From contig NZ_JBGGWB010000001.1 of the NCBI RefSeq assembly GCF_041321155.1, positions 496,001-560,000 on the forward strand: a DNA stretch of 64,000 nt. The letters run 5' to 3'. This document shows, in pieces, positions 26,619-34,148 of this stretch; position 1 is the first letter of the stretch; every line of letters starts with the position of its first letter. Below the pieces are notes generated by a model. The model was given only the letters and a program-made list of their open reading frames with translations, had not been told where the DNA came from and ran no database searches. This DNA comes from Sphingomonas sp. IW22. GTDB lineage: Bacteria > Pseudomonadota > Alphaproteobacteria > Sphingomonadales > Sphingomonadaceae. Position numbers and translations under genes: made by a program.

Positions 26619-26982
26619 GATCAGGATCATGATCGATGATGGCAACCAGCGGCAGTTGCGCTTTGGGTAAGTCCGGCGGCTCGATCTTCAGCACGTCCTC
26701 GTCAACGACGAAGCCCTCCTTGCGCAGCTGCTCGATGGCAATCCGCCGCGCCAGCCCCGGCACGAAGATCGCGCGCTGCGCGCCAGGCAGTCGCTGGACC
26801 AGCCCGTCGATCGTCAGCTGCTCGACCAGCTGCCGCGCGCGCGTTTTGCAGACCTGCAACCCGACCGCGATATCGAGCATCCCCGGGCTATAGCCCTGCG
26901 CGACGATGAACTCACAGATAAAGGCAAACGCCTGCTCTTTGCGCGTTCCTCGACGGACCGCGGCGACAGGGAACAGCTCCAT
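26596..26982 (-). CDS. LexA-like winged-helix regulator lacking the peptidase domain
   Basis: A 128-residue protein whose residues ~15-75 follow the LexA DNA-binding domain: KEQAFAFICEFIVAQGYSPGMLDIAVGLQVCKTRARQLVEQLTIDGLVQRLPGAQRAIFVPG, including the GYSP turn and the beta-wing. There is no S24 Ser/Lys protease domain, so SOS-style self-cleavage is not possible. The C-terminus is acidic. It heads the leftward phage operon and is divergent from a small rightward gene at 27160. It is the natural candidate for the regulator of this phage remnant. Confidence 0.65.
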   Translation of the reverse strand: MELFPVAAVRRGTRKEQAFAFICEFIVAQGYSPGMLDIAVGLQVCKTRARQLVEQLTIDGLVQRLPGAQRAIFVPGLARRIAIEQLRKEGFVVDEDVLKIEPPDLPKAQLPLVAIIDHDPDHDDESSE

Positions 26983-27159
26983 TCAAACGCCCCATGACCC
27001 GTTGGGGAACATAGCGGAAACCGAAACAAAATTGAACACTTGGCCATGCCGGGCACACACGCTTCGCCCTCCACCAGCGCCAGCAACGCTATCGATCGCA
27101 AGCGTCCCGATCCCCGGCGACACTTGCCCGCTGTTCCACTTCCGTTCTACGCCGCGCGC

Positions 27160-27486
27160 ATGGACCGAGTCGCTCTCAATCTACGCCGACGGGCTGTCCT
27201 CGTTCTGCTCGAGGCGGCTCAGACTGCGCGATATCGCCGCTATGTCCGAACCCGCTCCGTGGCCTTCGCGCTCGCTTATCTCCGAGTGACCTGCAACGTC
27301 GATCGCGAGCGGCTACAGCGCTTCTGGGATGCGCTTGAAGATGACAGCGCCAGCCGTCAGCCAAAGGTCTGGCAGGCAGCAGCAAGCATTGCTCAGCTGG
27401 TCGGCGAGCCGTTCAGCGAGGAGTTGGCCGACAAGCTCTGGCACGAATGCCAAGTGCGTTACGACGCGGAGGGGCGAAGGCGATGA
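27160..27486 (+). CDS. Hypothetical protein divergent from the phage operon
   Basis: A ~108-residue basic protein (MDRVALNLRRRAVLVLLEAAQTARYRRYVRTRSVAFALAYLRVTCNVDRERLQRFWDALE…). It is rich in Arg and aromatic residues, helical, with no membrane segment. An upstream in-frame start at 27040 exists but has no ribosome-binding site. The divergent layout next to the LexA-like regulator resembles a phage control region. Function not recognised. Confidence 0.45.
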   Translation: MDRVALNLRRRAVLVLLEAAQTARYRRYVRTRSVAFALAYLRVTCNVDRERLQRFWDALEDDSASRQPKVWQAAASIAQLVGEPFSEELADKLWHECQVRYDAEGRRR

Positions 27487-27679
27487 CGCGGTCCGCCTGT
27501 CGCGGAGATCGGCGGAAAATGGGACGGTTGCCGACTGGCAGCTCCCAGGCGCACGAACGCGGACAGCTGCCGTTTGAGAGGCCACCAATGGCCGGCAGCT
27601 GGCGACCAATTGCTGCCTGTGGAGACGGGTTCGCGTTAATCTGACAGCACCCCGCCGCATAGCCTGAAAGAGCTTGTCC

Positions 27680-29605
27680 TCAGACTGCCTTGTCGACCAG
27701 CGAAGATGCGTAAAGTTCTTCGGAGCTACAAGGACGACTCAGATAATATCCTTGCACGTAGTCAATTCCAATCAGACCTGCTTCTATCAGTTGGTTCTCG
27801 GTTTCAATTCCCTCGAGAACGCATTTCAACGACAGTGATTGAGCCAAGCCCCTGATTGCCGCAATTATCTTTCTTCCCTCCGACCCGGATAGTCGCGACG
27901 TAAAGCTGCGGTCTATCTTTATATAATGGAATGGAAGGCGATGAAGCGACGACAAGCTTGAATAGCCAGTTCCGAAGTCATCAAGTGCTAGCATACACCC
28001 TCCGTCACGAAGGGCCTTCAAGGAACTTTCTGCAGCAGCCATATCAGTTATGAGCGAGGACCCAGTCAGCTCAAAGATGATATTAGATGAACATACGCCA
28101 GATTTCTGCATCTGAGAAAGAAGCGAACTTACGGTGTTTTCGCAGATGAGATCCAACGCCGAAAGGTTAAAGCTCACCCGTTTACTGTAGGGAAGAAATC
28201 GAAGACCATCCAAGGCTTTGTCGAACAGGATCAGTGTTACCCCGTTCATCATTCCTGTGCGCTCAGCGGCAGAGATCAACACTTCGGCTGGCACCAAACC
28301 CAGCTTTGGCGAATTCCATCGAGCTAGGGCTTCGTATGCAACAATATCAAGACTTCTGGAATCATAAATTGGTTGAAATACGACACTGAGTTCGCGACCA
28401 AGATTTGCAGACTGTAAAGCGGAGTCTACCGACTTACCACTCTCGAGTGATTCTCCCATGTCTTTTGTATATAGTACGCAACCTCCTTTGCGCCTTTCTT
28501 TCGCTTGATAAAGAGCCGCGTCCGCATGATCGAAAAGGTCATGAGCGGTGTCCCCCGCTTCGGAAAGGGCCGCCAGCCCCAGGGAGCAGCCTACCGAGAG
28601 AACGGTGTCCCCGGCACTAATCGGTGCCTTGATTGCTTCGCAGATCGCGTCGCCAATTTTTATCGCAACGCTAGACTCTGCGCTGACTAAAAGGCCAAAC
28701 TCGTCACCGCCTAATCTGGCAATCGTCACTTGATGAGATATGATGTTGAGCAAGCGCTTACCAAGCACCCGTAAGACGTGGTCACCTTGTGTGTGCCCAT
28801 ACATATCATTGATGGGTTTAAATCGGTCTAAGTCTATAACCCCGACGGACATTTCTTCTGAACCGGATTCTAGCAAACGGTCCAGTTCATTGAAAAACGA
28901 CCTTCTGTTTGGTAGGCCGGTGAGCGCGTCTGTATGAGCAAGAACCCTGTTTTCTTCGTTCAATCGGTTTGCTTGCTGTCTTTCTGCATAGAGGTCTTGT
29001 TGAGACTGCTCTAGCTTTAGAAAAGAAGAAAAGGAGTCGTTCAGAACCTTGATGATAACCAAACTCACAAGTGCAAGATTGATCGCAATTGCGATCAAGG
29101 CCTCAGGTCCTCTCAAGAAGCAATAGAGCAAAAATGTCCCGATGACTAAACCGCAAACTATCATCGCCGCTCTTGGCAGATAACTTAGGCAAAATACGCA
29201 CCCTAGAACCGTAACGCCTACGAACATTGCAACATGCCCGTGCTCGTACGGACCTCCATACTGATCGAGCACCAACGCCCAGCTTACGAATGCCGCGGCA
29301 AGCACAATTCCGAGCAGAGTTGTTCGACGCATCTGCGCCTCCGCGCTTTCGATGGTCATCAGGCCATCCTTCGTCGGAAGTGCCCACGCGAGCAATCGCA
29401 CCAAGCATATTGTCACGAGAATGCCTGCTACGCCGAGGGTCAGCCAGGTAGGGGCAACGTGCCGATGGGTGAATGCGAGCGCCGAGGCATTGACGGCAAG
29501 CAGCGCATATAACGGCGGGATTTGACGTCGCAGATGTTGCAGCTGCGTAACTTGCAACGGCAGGCGTTCAGCCGACGGGTTTTCAATCTCACTGATCACA
29601 GTCAT
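27680..29605 (-). CDS. Membrane-bound GGDEF-EAL cyclic-di-GMP protein
   Basis: A 641-residue protein. Six or seven N-terminal transmembrane helices (residues ~30-190) and a short coiled coil lead into a GGDEF domain (DALTGLPNRR, DLDRFKPINDMYGH, RLGGDEFG at ~297-304) and an EAL domain (YEALARWNSPKLG, EAL at 425-427). LALDDFGTGYSSLS, IKIDRSF and EGIETENQ are present. The GGDEF signature is intact. In the EAL part the usual ELTE motif reads ELTG and AEGVET reads LEGIET, so phosphodiesterase activity is less certain. Codon choice is more A+T-rich than in all neighbours, a sign of recent acquisition. It makes and/or degrades c-di-GMP. Confidence 0.9.
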   Translation of the reverse strand: MTVISEIENPSAERLPLQVTQLQHLRRQIPPLYALLAVNASALAFTHRHVAPTWLTLGVAGILVTICLVRLLAWALPTKDGLMTIESAEAQMRRTTLLGIVLAAAFVSWALVLDQYGGPYEHGHVAMFVGVTVLGCVFCLSYLPRAAMIVCGLVIGTFLLYCFLRGPEALIAIAINLALVSLVIIKVLNDSFSSFLKLEQSQQDLYAERQQANRLNEENRVLAHTDALTGLPNRRSFFNELDRLLESGSEEMSVGVIDLDRFKPINDMYGHTQGDHVLRVLGKRLLNIISHQVTIARLGGDEFGLLVSAESSVAIKIGDAICEAIKAPISAGDTVLSVGCSLGLAALSEAGDTAHDLFDHADAALYQAKERRKGGCVLYTKDMGESLESGKSVDSALQSANLGRELSVVFQPIYDSRSLDIVAYEALARWNSPKLGLVPAEVLISAAERTGMMNGVTLILFDKALDGLRFLPYSKRVSFNLSALDLICENTVSSLLSQMQKSGVCSSNIIFELTGSSLITDMAAAESSLKALRDGGCMLALDDFGTGYSSLSSLHRLPFHYIKIDRSFTSRLSGSEGRKIIAAIRGLAQSLSLKCVLEGIETENQLIEAGLIGIDYVQGYYLSRPCSSEELYASSLVDKAV

Positions 29606-30263
29606 CAGCCGGTTTTCTTATTTGATAGTTTTGATTCTATTAAACGCGCTCCTCGTATGGCACTCGATGCCATGCCTATTAAGGGTGTGCAGTATGGTTA
29701 ATCGACAGCACTTAACCACCTGCATCCTCCATCTCACTCTGTTGGGTCAGAAAGCGTCTTCGCGCTGTTGAGTATGTACATGAGCAGCCCAGCGGCTAGC
29801 GTCAGAGCAATCATGCTGGGCCAGGGGCAGGGCGACCGCCGAGGCATGCCGGCGGATCGCGGTGAGCGAGCAAACCTACTATCGCTGGCGCAACAACCAC
29901 AGCGCTGAGTTTGGATGCATCAGGCGATCCCGTTTGCTCGGCTCGCAAAGACCGAGGGGATTGCGAAGAGCGTCCTGATCCTCGCCTTGAGTGAAAGCAG
30001 CTTCATCGGGGGGCGAGGAGGTGTTGGTCGATGGCGGCTTCGTTACCGTCGAGGACGAGGCCTGAAAACCCAACCTGGTGGTCAGTCAAGTCGGCCGCGC
30101 TCGCAGCTCTGCGAAGCTGGATGAACGAATGGCAGATTTCGGGATCGCGCAGAACCAGGCTGATCGGCTGAGATTGGGGCGCATTGCCGCAGCGCCGGAT
30201 GATCCGTCCGACGCGGCGCGGCGATCCCGCGCAAAGCCTAGCGCCGAACAGCTCATCCAAGTG
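29606..30263. other. Decayed region with an IS3-type transposase fragment
   Basis: About 660 bases without an intact gene. The first 150 bases are A+T-rich, the probable promoter side of the GGDEF-EAL gene. Around 29833-29906 the plus strand reads ATAEACRRIAVSEQTYYRWRNN, which resembles the helix-turn-helix of an IS3-family OrfA. Near 30020-30063 another frame ends in VLVDGGFVTVEDEA and a stop, resembling the tail of a short-chain dehydrogenase. Both are fragments. Confidence 0.4.
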
Positions 30264-30285
30264 ACGATACCCCCACGATACCCCC
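30264..30285 (+). repeat. Two tandem copies of ACGATACCCCC
   Basis: Two perfect, adjacent 11-base copies (30264-30274 and 30275-30285), followed by an additional A. Short direct repeats of this kind are often integrase arm-type sites or parts of element ends. It lies just outside the leftmost gene of the tRNA-Val-side element. Confidence 0.5.
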
Positions 30286-30309
30286 AGCCGCCTGCCCCAC
30301 CGGGCCGCC

Positions 30310-30600
30310 TCACTCACACGCCACCCCATCCCGATCGCGATCAAGCCGCGTCGAATAACCCTCGTCGCCGACACGCATCGGCGCCGCGCCGGCCGCTCTG
30401 GCCTCGCTGCAATTTCGATAGGGCCCATCGCCGGAAAAACCGCGCGCACCGCCGGACGAACGGCCAGCCGCGCCCGATCGCGCCGACCGCGCTGCTCCCG
30501 CACGTCGACGGCGCCGCCGCCGTTGTGCAGCCGCGTCGTCCACGTCCAGGGCAAGGAACATGGCGGCGATCGCGCCAAAGATCATTCGCCGCCGGATCAC
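30310..30600 (-). CDS. Excalibur calcium-binding domain protein
   Basis: A 96-residue exported protein. A basic N-terminus and hydrophobic segment (MIFGAIAAMFLALDVDDAAAQ) are followed by an Arg-rich linker. The excalibur domain then has PYRNCSEARAAGAAPMRVGDEGYSTRLDRDRDGVACE, with the DRDRDGVACE calcium-type loop at the very end. The GTG at 30600 with AGGAG nine bases upstream is used; an ATG at 30585 is possible. It is the last gene of a leftward run that begins at the CI-like repressor. Confidence 0.75.
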   Translation of the reverse strand: MIRRRMIFGAIAAMFLALDVDDAAAQRRRRRRRAGAARSARSGAAGRSSGGARGFSGDGPYRNCSEARAAGAAPMRVGDEGYSTRLDRDRDGVACE

Positions 30601-30640
30601 GACCCGCCACTCCTGGCGGCAGTGATCCGGGGCGACCGCG

Positions 30641-30880
30641 TTACGCCGCCGTGGGCGGGTCCTGCACCCCGACGGCCTCTTCGATCAACTGCACGTAACG
30701 CGCCATGATCTCGGCCCAGTTCTGCCGCTCGGTATCCGTTTCCGCTGCCTCGACCTGCATCTCGAAATAGTCGCTCGCCGTCGGCCCATGCGCGCGCAGC
30801 ACGGAACGGGCACATTCGTCGATCTCGTTCGGTGACATCACGTCGGCGAACGGGTTTGGCGCATTTTCGGACTCTACCAT
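30641..30880 (-). CDS. Small acidic hypothetical protein
   Basis: A 79-residue protein (MVESENAPNPFADVMSPNEIDECARSVLRAHGPTASDYFEMQVEAAETDTERQNWAEIMARYVQLIEEAVG). It is acidic, mostly helical, soluble and not recognised. It starts 18 bases after the MarR-like stop, which suggests co-transcription. Confidence 0.55.
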   Translation of the reverse strand: MVESENAPNPFADVMSPNEIDECARSVLRAHGPTASDYFEMQVEAAETDTERQNWAEIMARYVQLIEEAVGVQDPPTAA

Positions 30881-30898
30881 GTAATCTATGTAATAAGG

Positions 30899-31360
30899 TC
30901 ACGGCGAAGATGCGAGTCGTTCCGGGGTTAATACCGATATCAGTAACTCTGTCCCCTTTTGGGTGAGTTCTACGTAACGCCGCCTCCGATCCCATGGGTC
31001 GGGTCGCTCCTCAATCAGACCTTCTTTCCGCAACTTAGCCAAGTAGCGCGGTGCTGTCGTGGATGGCACGCCGGACGCAATACAGGCTGATGAAACCGAA
31101 ACCTCGCGCCCTTCCCGTTCGGAAATCAGCAAATCCAACATGATGTCCCATGCTGGATTTCGAAAAAGGTCGATGTCCGATATCAGCGCGCTTCGTCTGC
31201 GACGCATGTTCAGGAGTGCCTTCGCAACCCTTACCGGTTCGCTCCCTCTAAGCGGCCACGACGCATGATCTCCCACAATCTCGACAGCCTCTCTCACTTC
31301 CGTCGATAACAGTCTCAACCGTTCGGTGAGCTGCTCGATCTGCAGATGCCTCGGCAGCAT
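30899..31360 (-). CDS. MarR-like winged-helix transcriptional regulator
   Basis: A ~153-residue regulator. The C-terminal half is a winged helix: WDIMLDLLISEREGREVSVSSACIASGVPSTTAPRYLAKLRKEGLIEERPDPWDRRRRYVELTQKGTELL, with the DxRRR-Y wing typical of MarR proteins. The N-terminal half is helical and would form the dimer interface. The ATG at 31360 (TGAGG upstream) is preferred to the TTG at 31390, which would overlap the previous gene. The ligand and target are unknown. Confidence 0.8.
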   Translation of the reverse strand: MLPRHLQIEQLTERLRLLSTEVREAVEIVGDHASWPLRGSEPVRVAKALLNMRRRRSALISDIDLFRNPAWDIMLDLLISEREGREVSVSSACIASGVPSTTAPRYLAKLRKEGLIEERPDPWDRRRRYVELTQKGTELLISVLTPERLASSP

Positions 31361-31371
31361 TATGTTTTGCC

Positions 31372-31815
31372 TCAATGATATCGTGTCCAAGCCCGGTCCG
31401 GGCCGCGCCGGGCGCGGCGCCGGTGACGCCAGGTGCCTATCATCAGCATCAACAACACCGGATAGGCCGAGAAGGCATGTGCGATCTTATACACTTGCCT
31501 GTGGTGAACAGGGGCCAGCCACACCCCCAACTGCATCTCAACCCCGACGATCAAAACCCCGGCGACCACCATCGGCCACCACCGTTCGGCCTTCAGCGCC
31601 AGAACGATCATCCCGATCGTCAGCGCAATATCGAACAGCAACACGGTGACCTCTCGATCCGCCAGCGGTCGTGCATTCATGCTGACCAACGCGAAATCGA
31701 TGATGGAGGCCGCCAGGATCAGGATCGCGGCTACCCGCTCAGGTGTCCCCCCGGCAAAGAGCGCGTAGCCGCACGAGCCCGCAAGCAGAATGAAGAAGAA
31801 TACGACATTCAGCAT
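31372..31815 (-). CDS. Four-helix membrane protein of unknown function
   Basis: A 147-residue protein with four hydrophobic segments (MLNVVFFFILLAGSCGYALFAG; VAAILILAASIIDFALVSM; VTVLLFDIALTIGMIVLAL; MVVAGVLIVGVEMQLGVWL) plus SAYPVLLMLMIGTW. It ends in a basic tail. Members of this type are found in Sphingomonas genomes without assigned function. It lies in the leftward run, 16 bases downstream of the 111-residue ORF. Confidence 0.65.
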   Translation of the reverse strand: MLNVVFFFILLAGSCGYALFAGGTPERVAAILILAASIIDFALVSMNARPLADREVTVLLFDIALTIGMIVLALKAERWWPMVVAGVLIVGVEMQLGVWLAPVHHRQVYKIAHAFSAYPVLLMLMIGTWRHRRRARRGPDRAWTRYH

Positions 31816-31831
31816 GCGGGCCGCACCGGGT

Positions 31832-32167
31832 TCAGGCGGCGGCGCGGATCGGCGTCACCGTGGCGATCGGCGCGTCGCGCGCCTCGTCATAGGTGGGCAC
31901 CGTGTCGCCAAAGGCCGTGGGCGTCAGCGCGTTGCGCTCTCCGATCTCCAGCGCCTTGGCATGTGCCCGCGCCAGGTGGTGTCGCGCGCGGATATGCAGG
32001 CCCATCGCCTCGTTCAGATCGGCCAGCACCGGCTGCGCTTCCCCGAACTTCAGATGCATGCTGCTTATCCCGTTCGTCGCCAGCATCAGTTCGGCGTAAC
32101 GCGCCAGCGCTGCGTCACACGCTGCCTCCGCCTGTTGCAGCACTTCCGTGAATTTCCCTGCGTCCAT
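31832..32167 (-). CDS. Helical hypothetical protein
   Basis: A 111-residue protein (MDAGKFTEVLQQAEAACDAALARYAELMLATNGISSMHLKFGEAQPVLADLNEAMGLHIRARHHLARAHAKALEIGERN…). It is strongly helical and could form a small bundle or phage/element structural or regulatory protein. A GGTGGTGGAGA ribosome-binding sequence precedes its ATG. The start lies 53 bases inside the 3' end of the HTH-membrane gene. Not recognised. Confidence 0.6.
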   Translation of the reverse strand: MDAGKFTEVLQQAEAACDAALARYAELMLATNGISSMHLKFGEAQPVLADLNEAMGLHIRARHHLARAHAKALEIGERNALTPTAFGDTVPTYDEARDAPIATVTPIRAAA

Positions 32168-32660
32168 TCTCCACCACCCCTGGTTCGTTCGATGATCGCG
32201 GGGTCTCGTAAATTGCGATCAACCCCACGACAGCCACCGTCACCAGCGCAAGGCTGACGGCGATCGCGACCGAAATTCCGGCGATGATGCCCAGGCGCTG
32301 CAGCGGCGAATACCGCTCCATCCCCCGGCCAACCGCCATGTCGTTCGCTGGCTGCGGGGCTTCGAATGGGGCCGGTGGGACATCCCCGCCAACCCGGACT
32401 GATCCCCCCGGAATTTCTCCGGGGGTGGCCTCAGGGGCCGTTTCCGGGGGAGTTTCCTCCCCGAAGATCGCCTTGTACCGCCCGGCCGCGTCCGCCCGGT
32501 CGCGCGCGCCCAGCAACACCACCGCCTCGGCGATGTAATTGTCGACCGTCTTGGGAGAGAGGCCCAGTTCCTCCGCAATCGTCTTGCTGCGCTTGTGCGC
32601 CAGCAAACCCGTCATGCATTGATGCTGGCGAGGCGAAAGCCTGGGGGGGGTCTGGGTCAC
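32115..32660 (-). CDS. LuxR-type HTH protein with C-terminal membrane anchor
   Basis: A ~181-residue protein. Residues 1-60 are a GerE/LuxR-type helix-turn-helix (LSPRQHQCMTGLLAHKRSKTIAEELGLSPKTVDNYIAEAVVLLGARDRADAAGRYKAIFG). A Pro/Glu-rich linker, then a single transmembrane helix (LGIIAGISVAIAVSLALVTVAVVGLIAIY), then a short tail follow. A DNA-binding domain tethered to the membrane suggests a one-component, membrane-anchored regulator. The GTG at 32660 is used: it overlaps the stop of the upstream 38-residue ORF (GTGA), and the preceding residues of the longer frame are that ORF's shadow. Confidence 0.7.
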   Translation of the reverse strand: MTQTPPRLSPRQHQCMTGLLAHKRSKTIAEELGLSPKTVDNYIAEAVVLLGARDRADAAGRYKAIFGEETPPETAPEATPGEIPGGSVRVGGDVPPAPFEAPQPANDMAVGRGMERYSPLQRLGIIAGISVAIAVSLALVTVAVVGLIAIYETPRSSNEPGVVENGRREIHGSAATGGGSV

Positions 32661-32773
32661 GATATCAGGGCGATGATCGTTGAAAGCGTCGCCGCGATCA
32701 TCAGCGCGGCAATCATGACAGCCTCGAGATAGAATGAGGTCGGCTCGTCGCCGTCGCAACGCCAGTCCTTCAT
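32657..32773 (-). CDS. 38-residue single-pass membrane micro-protein
   Basis: MKDWRCDGDEPTSFYLEAVMIAALMIAATLSTIIALIS has a polar N-terminus and one hydrophobic helix to the end. Its ATG overlaps the CI-like stop (ATGA) and its TGA overlaps the GTG of the HTH-membrane gene (GTGA), so all three are translationally coupled. It is too short for routine gene calling. Function unknown; a membrane partner of the following anchored regulator is possible. Confidence 0.5.
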   Translation of the reverse strand: MKDWRCDGDEPTSFYLEAVMIAALMIAATLSTIIALIS

Positions 32774-33156
32774 TCGCCGCCCCCCGCGCGATACGCAGTG
32801 GTCGGCGCATGAACCGTTCGCGGTCCGCCGGTGTCTCGCATTGCGTCGAGCAACTCCAGCATGGCGGCACGCGCACGGTCATTCAGACAGGCGAAGTGCT
32901 CCAGCAATTTAAGTTGCTGCTGATCGAGCAACGGCGGATCGGGAACATCCGCGTCGGGATCACTCGCTTCGCCCGTCAGGTAAGCCGGAGTAGTGCCGAG
33001 CTCCCGGGCAATCTTGTGCAGGTGCGTCGTTGATCGCGCGCTGCCTCGGATCAGCGCGTTCACCATAGGCTGGCTGATACCGACACGCCGCGCCAGTTCA
33101 GCCTGACTGAGGCCCATTAGCGACAACCGCTCGCGAATGCGCTCACCAACGCTCAT
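32770..33156 (-). CDS. CI-like XRE-family repressor
   Basis: A 128-residue protein with an N-terminal XRE helix-turn-helix: IRERLSLMGLSQAELARRVGISQPMVNALIRGSARSTTHLHKIARELGTTPAYLTGE. This is the lambda-repressor/phage-type arrangement. The C-terminal ~60 residues are helical and have no S24 peptidase. It is divergent from a Cro-like gene across an 88-base region with two palindromes, the layout of a lysogeny or element-maintenance switch. Its stop overlaps the 38-residue ORF. Confidence 0.85.
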   Translation of the reverse strand: MSVGERIRERLSLMGLSQAELARRVGISQPMVNALIRGSARSTTHLHKIARELGTTPAYLTGEASDPDADVPDPPLLDQQQLKLLEHFACLNDRARAAMLELLDAMRDTGGPRTVHAPTTAYRAGGGE

Positions 33157-33168
33157 AGGACTGGCAAT

Positions 33169-33234
33169 CTATCAGCAAGTTTATAGCGCGCGACCTCAAT
33201 GTATTGATTGACTCGCCTATCATGATCTTGATAG
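33169..33234. promoter_or_regulatory. Operator region between CI-like and Cro-like genes
   Basis: Two related 18-base palindromes: CTATCA-N6-TTATAG at 33169-33186 and CTATCA-N6-TGATAG at 33217-33234. They share half-sites and spacing, and their centres are 48 bases apart (about 4.5 helical turns). One lies 12 bases upstream of the repressor start and the other 10 bases upstream of the Cro-like start. This is where repressor dimers would be expected to bind. Confidence 0.6.
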
Positions 33235-33244
33235 CAGTCGGCCC

Positions 33245-33499
33245 ATGGGTATCGAGGCTCGCCTTCAGACACCGCTAGCCAGAGCCGTTCGAACGAGCGG
33301 CTCCCAGTCCGCGTTCGCTCGGTTGATCGGCGTAAGCCAGCCGGCGGTGCATCTGTGGTTGAAAGAAGGCCGGATACTCCCCGCCGAGCATGTACTCACC
33401 GTCGAAAGTGCCACCGGCGTCTCTCGCCACGATCTCCGGCCGGATATTTATCCGCCGGAACCGTCGTTGGTCGGTGCGAGCGAAACAGATCGCGCATGA
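33245..33499 (+). CDS. Cro/YdaS-like HTH protein
   Basis: An 84-residue protein: MGIEARLQTPLARAVRTSGSQSAFARLIGVSQPAVHLWLKEGRILPAEHVLTVESATGVSRHDLRPDIYP. This is the YdaS/Cro-type helix-turn-helix with the characteristic RHDLRPDIYP end. It is divergent from the CI-like repressor and shares the operator region with it, so it is the probable anti-repressor side of the switch. The ribosome-binding site is weak. Confidence 0.85.
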   Translation: MGIEARLQTPLARAVRTSGSQSAFARLIGVSQPAVHLWLKEGRILPAEHVLTVESATGVSRHDLRPDIYPPEPSLVGASETDRA

Positions 33500-33827
33500 T
33501 GGCGCCTTCCTCCCCTCTGTCCTTCGGCCGCCCCCTTTCGGCCGGAGCGCGCGGGCGGCGTTCCTGGGATTCCGCCGCCCGCGCGTTTTCCCCTTCGGCC
33601 GCGTCGACCGGTCGGAGCGCCCGTCACCCCACCCGCCGGGCGTCCGTCGTCGACACTCCCTTGCGTAACGGAGCGGGCGCCGGTCGTCCCCAGCGATCCG
33701 CGTCCGTTTTCTCGGGTGAAAGCTACGACGGCGATCTGGGATGCGTACGGATCTGCCGCGACCTTAGGGACGCAGAAATTCACGCCGCACGGGCTCCACA
33801 AATAGGTGACTACCCGCGGCACGATGC
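33500..33827. other. Gene-poor region downstream of the Cro-like gene
   Basis: About 330 bases with no convincing gene. There are G+C-rich inverted segments, e.g. CCGGAGCGCGCGGGCGG near 33542-33558 and GCCGCCCGCGCG near 33572-33583. The long plus-strand frame crossing here (33355-34149) overlaps the Cro-like gene and lacks any family features. Confidence 0.35.
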
Positions 33828-34067
33828 TCACATCATCCCGAAACGAAGCTCGATTTCTCGGTTTACGATCTCACGTGCAGCCTCGGGTAAGACCGCAGCC
33901 TCAAGCCTTTCAACCATCGATGCTCGTACCCGCTCCGCTGCAGATGCCCCGGAAATCCAACGCAGTTCGGCACAAAGCGCCGCAACACCCGCGATCAGGG
34001 CCAATGTGGCCCCAAGTTGCGCCATGGCGCTCTCGCTATCCGATAATGTTTCGCAGGGGTCTTTCAT
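33828..34067 (-). CDS. Small hypothetical protein
   Basis: A 79-residue ORF (MKDPCETLSDSESAMAQLGATLALIAGVAALCAELRWISGASAAERVRASMVERLEAAVLPEAAREIVNREIELRFGMM). It has one moderately hydrophobic helix, followed by an amphipathic helix. It runs opposite to its neighbours and lacks a clear ribosome-binding site, so it is uncertain. Confidence 0.35.
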   Translation of the reverse strand: MKDPCETLSDSESAMAQLGATLALIAGVAALCAELRWISGASAAERVRASMVERLEAAVLPEAAREIVNREIELRFGMM

Positions 34068-34148
34068 GACAAACCGTGGTGAGCTCTGTGGATTCGTTCA
34101 GATAAGCGCCTTCGCGGCCGAAAGCCCTCCCACCAAAGGGGCATATTG

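Noticed and set aside
32661..32882. N-terminal extension of the LuxR-type frame
   Set aside because: It overlaps the repressor gene and the 38-residue ORF; the family N-terminus begins at the GTG at 32660.
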